Shown here: positions 10,376-19,102 of the stretch, piece by piece
Numbering within the stretch: position 1 is the stretch's first letter
Layout of the letters: each line of letters begins with the position of its first letter
DNA from: Blepharisma stoltei
Taxonomy: Eukaryota > Ciliophora > Heterotrichea > Heterotrichida > Blepharismidae
NCBI GenBank assembly: GCA_914767885.1
Contig: CAJZBQ010000015.1
Span: forward strand, 124,001-188,000
Reading direction: 5' to 3'
DNA: 64,000 nucleotides
Made by a program: the position numbers and the translations under genes
The notes under the pieces: model-generated
Databases searched by the model: none
The model's input: the letters and a program-made list of their open reading frames with translations, nothing else
What the model was told of the DNA's origin: nothing

Positions 10376-11685
10376 TTACACAAAAAAATTTTCAGGTAGT
10401 ATATCAAAATGATTATTCCTGCATTGAAAAATCTCAATTGAAAAAAGTCTTCAGCATTCTTCGCATGTGACATAATTATATTGCTCTTTTATCACCACCA
10501 TTTCATTTATAAAGGAAATAAATTCGTTAATGTCTCTTATTAGACCACAGCTGTGTACAAATTTTTCATTACACCGGCAAAGCTCACAGCCTTCTGTCTC
10601 AATTTCATCAATGGGTTGATACAAAACTGTGGGCTGCTCATAAGTTTCTGGGACACTTGGCCCTCCAGTTCCTGTAGTCCGCCATTCAATTCGAGAAATT
10701 ATTTCAGGCTGCTCATAACTTACTGTGACACTTGGTCCTCCAGTTCCTGTAGTCGGCCATTTAAGTCCAGAAATTGTAATAGCAGGAGTACTTGAAGACG
10801 ATTTATTTGGCTTTATCAAGTATGGGTCAAAGCCAGGAATGCCAAAATTATCAATATCTAAGCTTTTTCATCTTGCACAAACTTCAGCCATACTTGGTCT
10901 CAGATTTTTATAGTATACCAGCATGCTTAAAATAATTTTTATTGCATCATCGTGATACCCAAAAATTCTCATTTTTTTCTGCACCTTTTGGCGAATTTCT
11001 CTGTCAGCTTTTCCTATTTTTGCACCCAAATTCATAGTGGCTATCTCATAAAGTGTTTTTCCTGTTGACCAAACATCTTCCTTATAAGGGTCAATGTGTG
11101 GGCTTTTTTTTTCGCCATTTTCTAGCATTCTTTCCAAAAATGGGGACATGTATTCAGGCGTCCCAAGTGGAGTAATTTGTTTTCGATTCTGACTTTAGAT
11201 TCTCCGAAATCGCCAATACGAATTTCGTTGTGTTGGTTAACAAAAATATTATGAGGCTTAACGTCTCTATGAGCTATGCTCGCACTATGCAAACTTGTAA
11301 ATGCTTCTGTGATAATGATAAACATGCTCAACGTTTCGTCTTTGGTCCAAGTAGTGGGATCATGGCGATTATTATAAATAATGCCAGCTAGACTTCCTTT
11401 ATTGCATAATTCCATAAAAATTGCATAGCTTTGATCAGATAAATCTACGTCATAGTAAAACTTAACTACATTTGGGTGACAATTTCCAGCTTGTCTTAAA
11501 AAATTGACTTCTGCTTCATTACTCTCATTTCGCCTTGTAAATATTTTAGCTGCAGCAAATTGAGGGTAAGCTGAGCCTGGTCTATATTGTGTAAACATTA
11601 CACTTACTAGAAGGGATCTGCGATTATTATCATCAAGATTGTCTACTTTTTCATAGGAGCAAAAGTAATCACGATCTGGGTTCAT
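10376..11685 (-). pseudogene. protein kinase, copy A, with a frameshift in the activation loop
   Basis: The N-terminal kinase lobe and catalytic loop are in one frame (AAAKIF Lys, HRDVKPHNIFV, IGDFGESK). The C-terminal part, from LGTPEYMSPF through the Cys-rich tail (CELCRCNEKF ... VTCEEC), is in another. Compared with copy B the activation-loop stretch (11170-11205) is 4 nt shorter, giving a net -1 shift. With TGA as Trp the C-terminus continues past VTCEEC to a TAA at 10376-10378. The tail carries two CxxC pairs that could bind zinc. No clear kinase family; it resembles NEK/ULK-like small kinases only loosely. Either a pseudogene or a base error. It has no MITE or big insertion, so it serves as the empty-site reference for copy B. 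Confidence 0.65.
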
Positions 11686-11734
11686 AAATTTATAAAAATC
11701 TATAAAAATTAATCTATTAATTTAATGAAGCTTG

Positions 11735-12030
11735 AAATTAAAAGGTGAGCCAAATGAAGTGTTTGTTTGTAGTATATACTTGTTTTAATAAGCTTGCTAG
11801 GGTTTTAGAAGAAAGGGGGAAGGTGAATTACTTTTTGACTTTATTTTGGTTTTTTCTCTGAATTTAAAGTCAATTCCTTTCTTAATTTGTTCGTGCGGGT
11901 ATAAATACACAAATCCGGGTTCAGTAGTCAGCTTTTCATTAATAATTTCTTTTTCACTCTCTAAGTTCAGACTACTGCACAAGCTTTTTCTGATTAATTT
12001 TGCTTCTTGTCCGGCAGAATCTCTTATAAA
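11735..12030 (-). pseudogene. truncated copy of the 15348-16010 gene
   Basis: Carries recognisable pieces of its paralog's C-terminal half: GQEAKLIRKSL, then a jump to CSSLNLESEKEIINEK, PGFVYLYPHEQIKKG, KTKIKSKS, then a stop and remnants. The N-terminal 100 residues and an internal stretch are missing. It lies just upstream of kinase A in the same order as the intact pair, so it is a relic of the tandem duplication. Confidence 0.75.
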
Positions 12031-12371
12031 TATTTATGATATAATGATAAATGTGGTATTAATTAAACTTACAGTTTGAAATTGAAATTAAACGTTTGCT
12101 AGGCTTAATAATAAATAAATCAAATTTAGAACTCTCAAATTGGTAGAAGCTTGCCTTTTTTCATTTTACTGGCTTTAGATTACATATTTTATTTTCTAGC
12201 AATTTTTAAAGTGCAGGATTATTCGCTGATTTCTTTAATTCTCTAAATTCTCCAATGCAGATTTCATTATTTTGCTTATAAAATAATAATCATTTCTGAA
12301 ATTCTATGATTATTTTTATTTTAAATCAAATTCAGTTCATATTGATTAAAAATTATTGTTTAATAAAATAA

Positions 12372-15298
12372 TTACGTAAAAAATCCACCAGGCAATCTAT
12401 CAAAATGATTATTCCTGCATTGAAAAATCTCAATTGAAAACAATCCTCTGCATTCTTCGCATGTGACATAATTATATTGTTCATTTATCGCCACCATTTC
12501 ATTTATATAGGAAATAAATTGGTTAATGTCTGTTTTTAGACCGCAGCTGTGTACAAATTTTTCATTACACCGGCAAAGCTCGCAGCCTTCTGTCTCAATT
12601 TCATCAATCGGTTGATATAAAACTGTGGGCGGCTCATAAGTTTCTGGGACAGTTCCTGTAGTCCGCCATTTAATTCGAGAAATTGTTTCAGGCTGCTCAT
12701 AACTTACTGTAACACTTGGCCCTCCAGTTCCTGTAGTCCGCCATCCAAGTCCAGAAATTGCTACAGTAGGAGTACTTGCAGACGATTTATTTGGCTTAAT
12801 CAAGTATGGGTTAAAGCCAGGAATGCCAAAATTATTAATATCTAACTCCCCCCTCCGTGAGTTAACAAAAATTTTGTTCACTTGCAGAGGGGGTTAATTT
12901 TTTTTTAAAAAATTTATATATAAATTTTATAGAAAATTTGTTTTCGAAATTTTAAAAATCTCACTTCTATAAAAATTGGAAAAAATATTAATTCAATTTA
13001 TTAAAATTTATGTTTTAAAACACAATTTATTTAAAATTATACAGAATTAGCTCGAGATTTCATTATACTAATTAACACTTATATATAAATTTTTTTTCCA
13101 TAAAAAATTTTTCTATTACAAAAAATTTTTGTTCATTCATTCACGAGGGTGGGCTTTTGGGCAAAAAATAGTGATTTTTCCAATTTTTTTTCTCACTCAC
13201 GGAGGGGGGAGTAAGCTTTTTAATCTTGCACAGACTTCAGCCATACTTGGTCTCAGATTTTTATCGCATGTCAGCATGCTTAAAATAATTTCTATTGCAT
13301 CATCATGATACCAAAAAAATCTCATATTTTTCAGCACCTTTTTGCGGATTTTTGTGTTATCTCTTCCTATTTCTGCTCCCAAATTCATAGTGGCTATCTC
13401 ATAGAGTGTTTTTCCTGTTGACCAAACATCTTCCTTATAAGGATCAATGTGTGGGCTTCTTATTTCGCCATTTTCTAGCATTCTTTCCAAAAATGGGGAC
13501 ATGTACCCATGTGTCCCAAGTGCAGTATTTTTAGTACCGACCCTGACTTCTTTAGATTCTCCGAAATTGCCTGGACAAGCATAAATTGAAACCCAACACC
13601 TCATCCGCCATTCCCCAATCTCGCACCTCTACCCCCTAATAGCGAATTTATATAGCGAGTGCTCCCCTATAAAAATGTCATTCAAAGAAAAACTTAATTT
13701 AACTATATGCCATGCCTTAGATAATTGCATAATCTTTTAGCTCTGCATAATTTGAAATAAATATAAGCCAAAAAATATATTTATAATATGTTTATTATGC
13801 AAATAAAGCTCTCATATAAAATTGGTAAACTAAAAATTAATTAGATATTTTTTTTTTCTTTTAATCTAAATTTTCAAACATTTTTAATATATTAATAAAT
13901 TTAGACATTAAAATGCAATCTATTTAAACTTTAAAAGAATTTCGCTATTAAAACTATTAATTATATGCAAAACATTATATGCAAGCATTTATACTAAAAA
14001 CAAGTTTGCCTTGTAACAAAGAAGGATTAATTCTACCTAACAACTTTTTTTTAATTGGAATAAATATTGGTAAATTTCATTTTTTGGTGGACTAACCCTC
14101 TTTAAAATGGAGCAGAGTTTTATTATGTGTGCATAAATGTCTGGCATGAAATCCGAACGTCCTGCTCTCCTCAATCTTGATAATAAGAAATATTGCACTA
14201 TTTTTATTCCTACTCTTTTAAAGCACAAATTATAATAAGTTTGCACACATATTAAGTGTTTTATTTCATATCTCTAGTACATTAAATGGCTATTATTTTT
14301 ATATTATGAGATATATAGTATTTATATACGAAATAAGCTATTTAAGTAGATTCATCTTTAAATACGCATTAATTTGACGCAATGGATGCTAGATAGGTAT
14401 GTGCCTATATACATAATTAAACTTTAATGGCTTATTTGAGTCTTTCTGTTTTCAAACAGACTTCAACTTGATTCATGCTTAATAAGCAATAATAAACTAA
14501 AATACAGTGTAATTCTTGACTAAGAATGCACTAGGAATTTTAATTTTAATTTAAATTAAAGATGCGCTTATAAATATAATTACCTATTCTAGATTATTTT
14601 ATATGAAGAAATATCGTTAGAGGCATAGCATATCAATTCATTATTATAGTGAACTACACTGACTGGCACGGGGTGCTTTTGGCTCAGTTTCGAGCCAAAA
14701 GCACCCCGTGCCAGTCAGTGTAGTTAACTATAGAATTAAAAAAATATATAAAAATAAAGGGTATGGGGGTGTTGAGTTAGTTAGGGTATAGGTGTGTCGG
14801 ATTTAATATTATGCTTAACCAATCGCCAATGCGGATTTCGTTTTCTTGGTTAACAAAAATATTATGAGGCTTAACGTCCCTGTGAGCTATGCCCGCACTA
14901 TGCAAACTTGTAAGTGCTTCTGTGATAATGATAAACATGCTTAATGTCTCGTCTTTGGTCCAAGTAGTGGGATCATGGCGCTTAGCATAAAGAATATCAG
15001 CCAGGCTTCCTTTATTGCATAATTCCATAAAAATAACATATTTTTGATCAGGTAAATCTACGTCATAGTAAAACTTAACTACATTTGGGTGACAATTTCC
15101 AGCTTGTCTTAAAAAATTGACTTCTGCTTCATTTCTCTCATTTCGCTTTATAAATATTTTAGCTGCAGCAAATTGAGGGTAAGCTGAGCCTGGTCTATAT
15201 TGTGTAAACATTACACTTATTAGAAGGGATCTGCGATTATCATCATCAAGATTATTTACTTCTTCAAAGGAGCAAAAGTAATCACGATCTGGGTTCAT
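12372..15298 (-). CDS. protein kinase, copy B, interrupted by a MITE and a 1.25-kb insertion
   Basis: Three blocks make one kinase that is intact in frame when inserts are skipped. Block 15298-about 14823 starts MNPDRDYFCSFEEV and holds the kinase N-lobe, ATP Lys (AAAKIF), HRDVKPHNIF and IRIGD. Block about 13567-13214 has FGESKEVRV, LGTHGYMSPFLERM, DVWSTGKTLYE and LRPSMAEVCARLKSL. Block 12842-12372 has the Pro/Thr-rich linker with two imperfect TTGTGGPSV-type repeats and a Cys-rich tail (CELCRCNEKFVHSCG, YVTCEECRGLFSIEIFQC). About 440 aa. Likely a functional Ser/Thr kinase after genome editing. About 85-90% identical to copy A by eye. Confidence 0.75.
12843..13213. mobile_element. family-b MITE (about 367 bp) with TA duplication in kinase B
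   Basis: Left end TA-ACTCCCCCCTCCGTGAG; right end CTCACGGAGGGGGGAG-TA. Kinase copy A has the uninterrupted site ATATCTAAGCTTTTT, while copy B has ATATCTA-element-TAAGCTTTTT. The insertion therefore duplicated just TA, and TA-to-TA removal is seamless (KSLDINNFGIPGF). The left end contains a second, inverted copy of the terminal motif (hairpin). No coding capacity. Confidence 0.9.
13568..14822. mobile_element. about 1.25-kb insertion at the DFG motif of kinase B
   Basis: Copy A reads GGCGATTTCGGAG without a break. In copy B the same site is split, with GGCGATT on one side and GGCAATT on the other (7-bp imperfect duplication, no TA). The two outer ends are imperfect inverted repeats: GGTTAAGCATAATATTAAATC versus GGACAAGCATAAATTGAAACC, both leading into CA-rich DNA ending ACACC. 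Inside are an 88-bp hairpin (14645-14732) and a 69-codon minus-strand frame (14246-14037) with no recognised domain. Probably a non-autonomous DNA transposon or IES of transposon origin. Confidence 0.6.
14645..14732. repeat. 88-bp near-perfect hairpin
   Basis: Two 41-bp arms differing at one position flank a 6-nt loop (AGTTTC). The inner 33 bp of each arm, including GACTGGCACGGGGTGCTTTT, match perfectly. GC-rich compared with surroundings. Sits inside the kinase B insertion. Confidence 0.95.
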
Positions 15299-15347
15299 GA
15301 TATTTATAAAAATCTATAAAATTGATCTATTAATTTAACATTATAAT

Positions 15348-16010
15348 TTATTTCAATAGAAGCTTGAAATTAAAAGGTGAGTCGATTGAGGTGTTTGCTT
15401 TGTGGTATATACTTGCCTTAATAAGCTTGCTAGGGGTTTTAGAAGAAACGGGGGAAGGTGACTTACTTTTTGACTTTATTTTGGTTTTGTTTCCGATTTT
15501 AAAGCCAATTCCTTTTTTAATTTGTTCGTGAGGATATAAATACACAAATCCAGGGTCAGGAGTCGACTTTTCATTAATAATCTCTTCTTCACTTTCTAAA
15601 CTCAGACTGTTGCATAAAGCTTCTCTTGTCTTTTTTAAATAAGGCAAAGGGTCCACTTTTGGGCCCATTGGCAAGCTTTTTCTGATTAATTTTGCTTCTT
15701 GTCTTGCAGAATCTCTTATAACTCTTTGATATAAAAGTCCATAATCATGGTCTTTTTCTTGATCAATTTTTTTCATTCTCCTCAGCCTTTGTTCTTCTTT
15801 AAATTTCCACTCCTCAAGCAGTTTGCTTTCTAAGATTTCTATTTTTCTTGTATTTTTTATTAAATTTACAGCCGGCTCTATCTGCATTTGTTTAATAAGG
15901 GAGTGTCCAATTGGTTTAAATTGCCTGACATCTTCAGCTTGCATGTATTTTTCAAATAAAATGCGGTCTTTATTATGAAAATACCGTTCTTGGTTTATTT
16001 GTGGAATCAT
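15348..16010 (-). CDS. hypothetical charged protein, 220 aa
   Basis: Single uninterrupted frame, ATG 16010 (MIPQINQERYF) to TAA 15348-15350. Highly charged, helix-prone N-terminal two thirds (residues 40-100 rich in Lys/Glu/Arg, likely coiled coil), a conserved-looking block PGFVYLYPHEQIKKGIGF (about 150-167) and a basic Ser/Lys-rich tail. No domain recognised. It lies immediately upstream of kinase B on the same strand (about 50 bp apart) and was co-duplicated with it; its partner copy at 11735-12030 is a relic. Confidence 0.7.
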   Translation of the reverse strand: MIPQINQERYFHNKDRILFEKYMQAEDVRQFKPIGHSLIKQMQIEPAVNLIKNTRKIEILESKLLEEWKFKEEQRLRRMKKIDQEKDHDYGLLYQRVIRDSARQEAKLIRKSLPMGPKVDPLPYLKKTREALCNSLSLESEEEIINEKSTPDPGFVYLYPHEQIKKGIGFKIGNKTKIKSKSKSPSPVSSKTPSKLIKASIYHKANTSIDSPFNFKLLLK

Positions 16011-16121
16011 GGTTTGTTTATTATTCCATAAAAATGTATATTATTATATATTAACTATAAAAAAAATAAAAATTAGAATAATTATTATAAATCCATAGGA
16101 AAAGGGATAAATTTTACTTTA

Positions 16122-17286
16122 ATGTCACATCCAATACAAGATTACTATTTGTCACCAAATTTTAAAAAAAGCGCTGAAAAAACGCCTCAAAAGCCACCTC
16201 TATTTCAACAGCGGATTCGAAGTGTGGAAGCTTCTCCAAATTTTACGCCTAATTCAAGCAGTAAATTATCTCAAACCAAAGGTATTTATAGAACTCCTAC
16301 AAATAAAGATAGGATAAGACGAATGCCAGGGAGTTCTCCTAGAAGAATTAATGAGGAAACTAAAGAAGAAAGAGATTTGAAAATAGAAAAACTTATAAAA
16401 GACCTTGATGAACAGTCCTTAAAAATCGAAAAATTCAACAAAGATTTACAAAAATTCGATAATTATTCTGAAGGGATAGACCAACAAATCGATGAAAAAT
16501 GAACAGAAAATAAACAATTATCTGATTTAATTAAAGCAAAAGAACTAGAAATTCAAGGCAAAACTTATGCTAAAAGCCGAGAATTAACCCAAGAAATCCA
16601 AGAAAATGACAAGATAATGCAAAATTTAGAGAAGCAAAGATATGAGCTGAGGATAAGAAGCAAAATTTTAACACAAAATAAAAAAAAGAATAAAGAGCTG
16701 TTTCAAATAGCTAAAGAAAATGATGAAATTTTTCGAAATAATATGATGGTTACGAAACAGATAGATGATTATAAAAAGCATGGAATTAAAAAAGAAGAAT
16801 TTTTGGTGCTTCAGGACCAAACAATGGAATTAGAAGAAATACAAAACGAATTATACTGAAAAGGACTGAGATTGGTATAAAATTAAAAAAATCCTTTGCT
16901 TTCAGGGTGTTAGGGTGTTAGAATAAAAACCATTAAATTTATTATAAAAGAGTATAATTTCGCAAAATTCCCAATTAAAAGAAGAAATTGAGCATGAAGA
17001 AGGCTTAAAAGCAAAAATTGTGGAAGATTCTAATATTATGATAAAAAATAAAGAGGAACTATACAAAATTTGAAATGAATTGAAAAAAATCAAGCACCTT
17101 GTACAGTGTTATCAGAATAGGCAGCCGATAAATTTAATCAATTTAATATGTGAGCGAGAAATAAATGATTCTGGGCTAGATATTGAAGACTCTATCAGCT
17201 CGATTCTAAAAGAACTGCAAAGCTTAAAAGCAATTGCAAGCGATTTGTATGCAGAGCATTGCGGCAATAACTGTTTTTCGCAATAA
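16122..17286 (+). CDS. coiled-coil protein, about 360 aa
   Basis: The N-terminal about 85 residues are Pro/Ser/Arg-rich and likely disordered (SPNFTPNSSSK, RRMPGSSPRR). The remainder is long Lys/Glu/Leu heptad sequence, as in structural or ciliary coiled-coil proteins. Two TGA codons are read as Trp within heptads (DEKWTENKQL, YKIWNELKKIK). A 79-bp TA-bounded insert is removed to give KGLRLVISQNSQLKEEIE. The C-terminus ends with Cys (AEHCGNNCFSQ). No specific family recognised. Divergent from the minus-strand gene at 15348-16010, with about 110 bp between starts. Confidence 0.75.
16878..16956. other. IES (79 bp, TA-bounded) containing telomere-like repeats
   Basis: TA-to-TA removal restores the heptad pattern. 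Inside, at 16904-16921, is AGGGTGTTAGGGTGTTAG, just over two units of GGGTGTTA, the complement of CCCTAACA. Confidence 0.75.
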
Positions 17287-17415
17287 ATTAATTAAATTAA
17301 TTGTCAGTAATATTTTATCATGAAGGGCTAATTGATAAGCCTTTCCCAATAAATATTCAAGCCTTTTAGCTAATTTTAAACAAAAATCAATTCATTTATA
17401 ATTAAATATATAAAA

Positions 17416-18817
17416 ATGCTGAGATTTCTCATTGTTTTACCAATGATTTTTCTAGCAGAATCTTTAGAGGAAATGCAGAAAACTAAAGTTTCAGCATGCT
17501 TGTATCTGGTCCACATCAGAATCAATTCAGATGCAGAGTCATTTAGAGCTATTTTTGACGGGCTGGAAAATGAAGATTTAGAAAGAGCCTCAAATAAAGT
17601 AATTGGTGAAATGGTGCTAAATTGTGTTGAGAATATTGATAAGGACACTGTCGAAGAAATTCAAACAAATTTCAGAGAATTGGCTTACAAGAGTGACTAT
17701 GATAAATTATTCTTTTTTAATTAATTTTAATACATATAGTCTACGAGAATTTATTATATTTTTTGGAGAAAATAAAAATATCTCCTATGTAAATTCTAAA
17801 AATTTATTACTTACTCCTCTGTATGCGAACAAAAAACTTTTGCTCAGAGAGGAGTTAATATTTTTTCTTAAATATTTATATGTAATTTTATAATAATTTT
17901 TTTCAAATTTTACAAAATCCCAATTCACGAAAATTGGAAAGCAAATATTATTTTAATTTATTTTAAAATGCAATTTGTTCAAAATTAAACAGAATTAGCT
18001 AGAGATTTCATTATATTAATTATCACTTATATATAAAAAACTTTTTCATCAAAAATTTTTATTTGCTCACTGAGGATGGGCTTTTGGGGATTTTTCCAAT
18101 GGCTTTCTTCGCTCACAGGGAGATTTAGGTATATTGTCATATGATAAAAATGATTTACTAGGTGATATCCACCTCACACCTGAACAAATTGAAATAATGG
18201 AAGAAGCCACAAAACAATCAGAAGAATCATATTACCAAGAACACCCTGAGCTTTCTGAAGAAGCTGATTTAGGCAGAAAACAAAAATTAGCTGGCTGCTT
18301 ATCTCTTGCAAGATATAAAATCTCAGAAGATGACCCAATAATTAAACAAATTTTACAAAACATGCCAAGCGACCTTGAAGAAAAAATTATGAATAAAATT
18401 GTCGGGGATATTCTTATTGGTTGTATGGATAAAATTACAGATGAGATAGTCGCAGAATTAATGAAAACTCAATCATTTAGCGATTTAAAGCCTGAGCATA
18501 AAAATTTATTGGTGTGGGATAGCACTCAATTTAAAAAAGATCAAGAAATAAAGTTCACACAAAAACATTTTATGCTATTTGACGAAGTTATGGAGTCGAA
18601 AAAGGAAGCTGAAAAATATTATCAAGAACAGCAGATGGAAAATTTAGAAAATCATGAAATTCCGTATGAGGAAGGACATTTATCTAATATTTGGATTATT
18701 GTAGTAGGGGCTATTGTGATTATTATAGGGTATGCTTATTACTCTGCTACAGGAAACTCTCAAAAAGAAGAGCCAAAACCTACAGATTCCAATAATAAAA
18801 CCAAAAAAAGAGAATAA
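17416..18817 (+). CDS. type I membrane protein with two related luminal modules
   Basis: Starts with a signal peptide (MLRFLIVLPMIFLAES) and ends with one transmembrane helix (NIWIIVVGAIVIIIGYAYYS) plus a short Lys/Glu tail. Between them are two modules with similar pattern: SACLYLVHIRINSDAESFRA ... ASNKVIGEMVLNCVENIDKD, and AGCLSLARYKISEDDPIIKQ ... IMNKIVGDILIGCMDKITDE. Each has conserved Cys near both ends, suggesting a disulfide-linked helical unit. A roughly 425-bp insert with a family-b MITE separates the modules; TA-to-TA joining gives YDKLLSYDKNDLLGD. Family not recognised. Confidence 0.65.
17709..18135. mobile_element. IES with a nested, degenerate family-b MITE (17812-18127)
   Basis: The MITE ends are mutated (ACTCCTCTGTATGCGAAC; TTCGCTCACAGGGAG), but the left hairpin arrangement and interior (AGAATTAGCTAGAGATTTCA) match intact copies. 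About 100 bp of extra AT-rich DNA lies to its left within the eliminated interval, so the IES is larger than the MITE. Confidence 0.6.
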
Positions 18818-18864
18818 GTAATTATTTAGGAAAAAATATTAAATAATACATACCTCCAAAATAT

Positions 18865-19096
18865 TAATTCCCCTTTAATTGGGGCAAAAATCTGTTCAAA
18901 TTTAAAGGTATTTATATTAGATTTTTAAAAAATTTAAAAATTTTCATAAAATTTATTGATCTAAAGTACTAGCTTTGTTAAAATATCATTCTATTGGCAC
19001 TTAAAAATAAAGCTAGCTATGATTTTTTCTAAAATTAAATTTACAATTGTTGTTTCTATAAAAATGAAATTTTTGTTTTAATTGAGGAGGAGTAAG
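18865..19096. mobile_element. degenerate family-c MITE between genes
   Basis: Left end ATTCCCCTTTAATTGGGGC, then a copy GTTCAAATTTAAAGG; right end TTTTGTTTTAATTGAGGAG. Weak inverted ends similar to the CCCCTTTAAATTGGAAC family. Lies between convergent stop codons. Confidence 0.4.
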
Positions 19097-19102
19097 TAAT
19101 TA

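Noticed and set aside
11165..11210. Mini-intron as an explanation for the kinase A frameshift
   Set aside because: No 15-16-nt GT...AG segment in this interval restores the frame.
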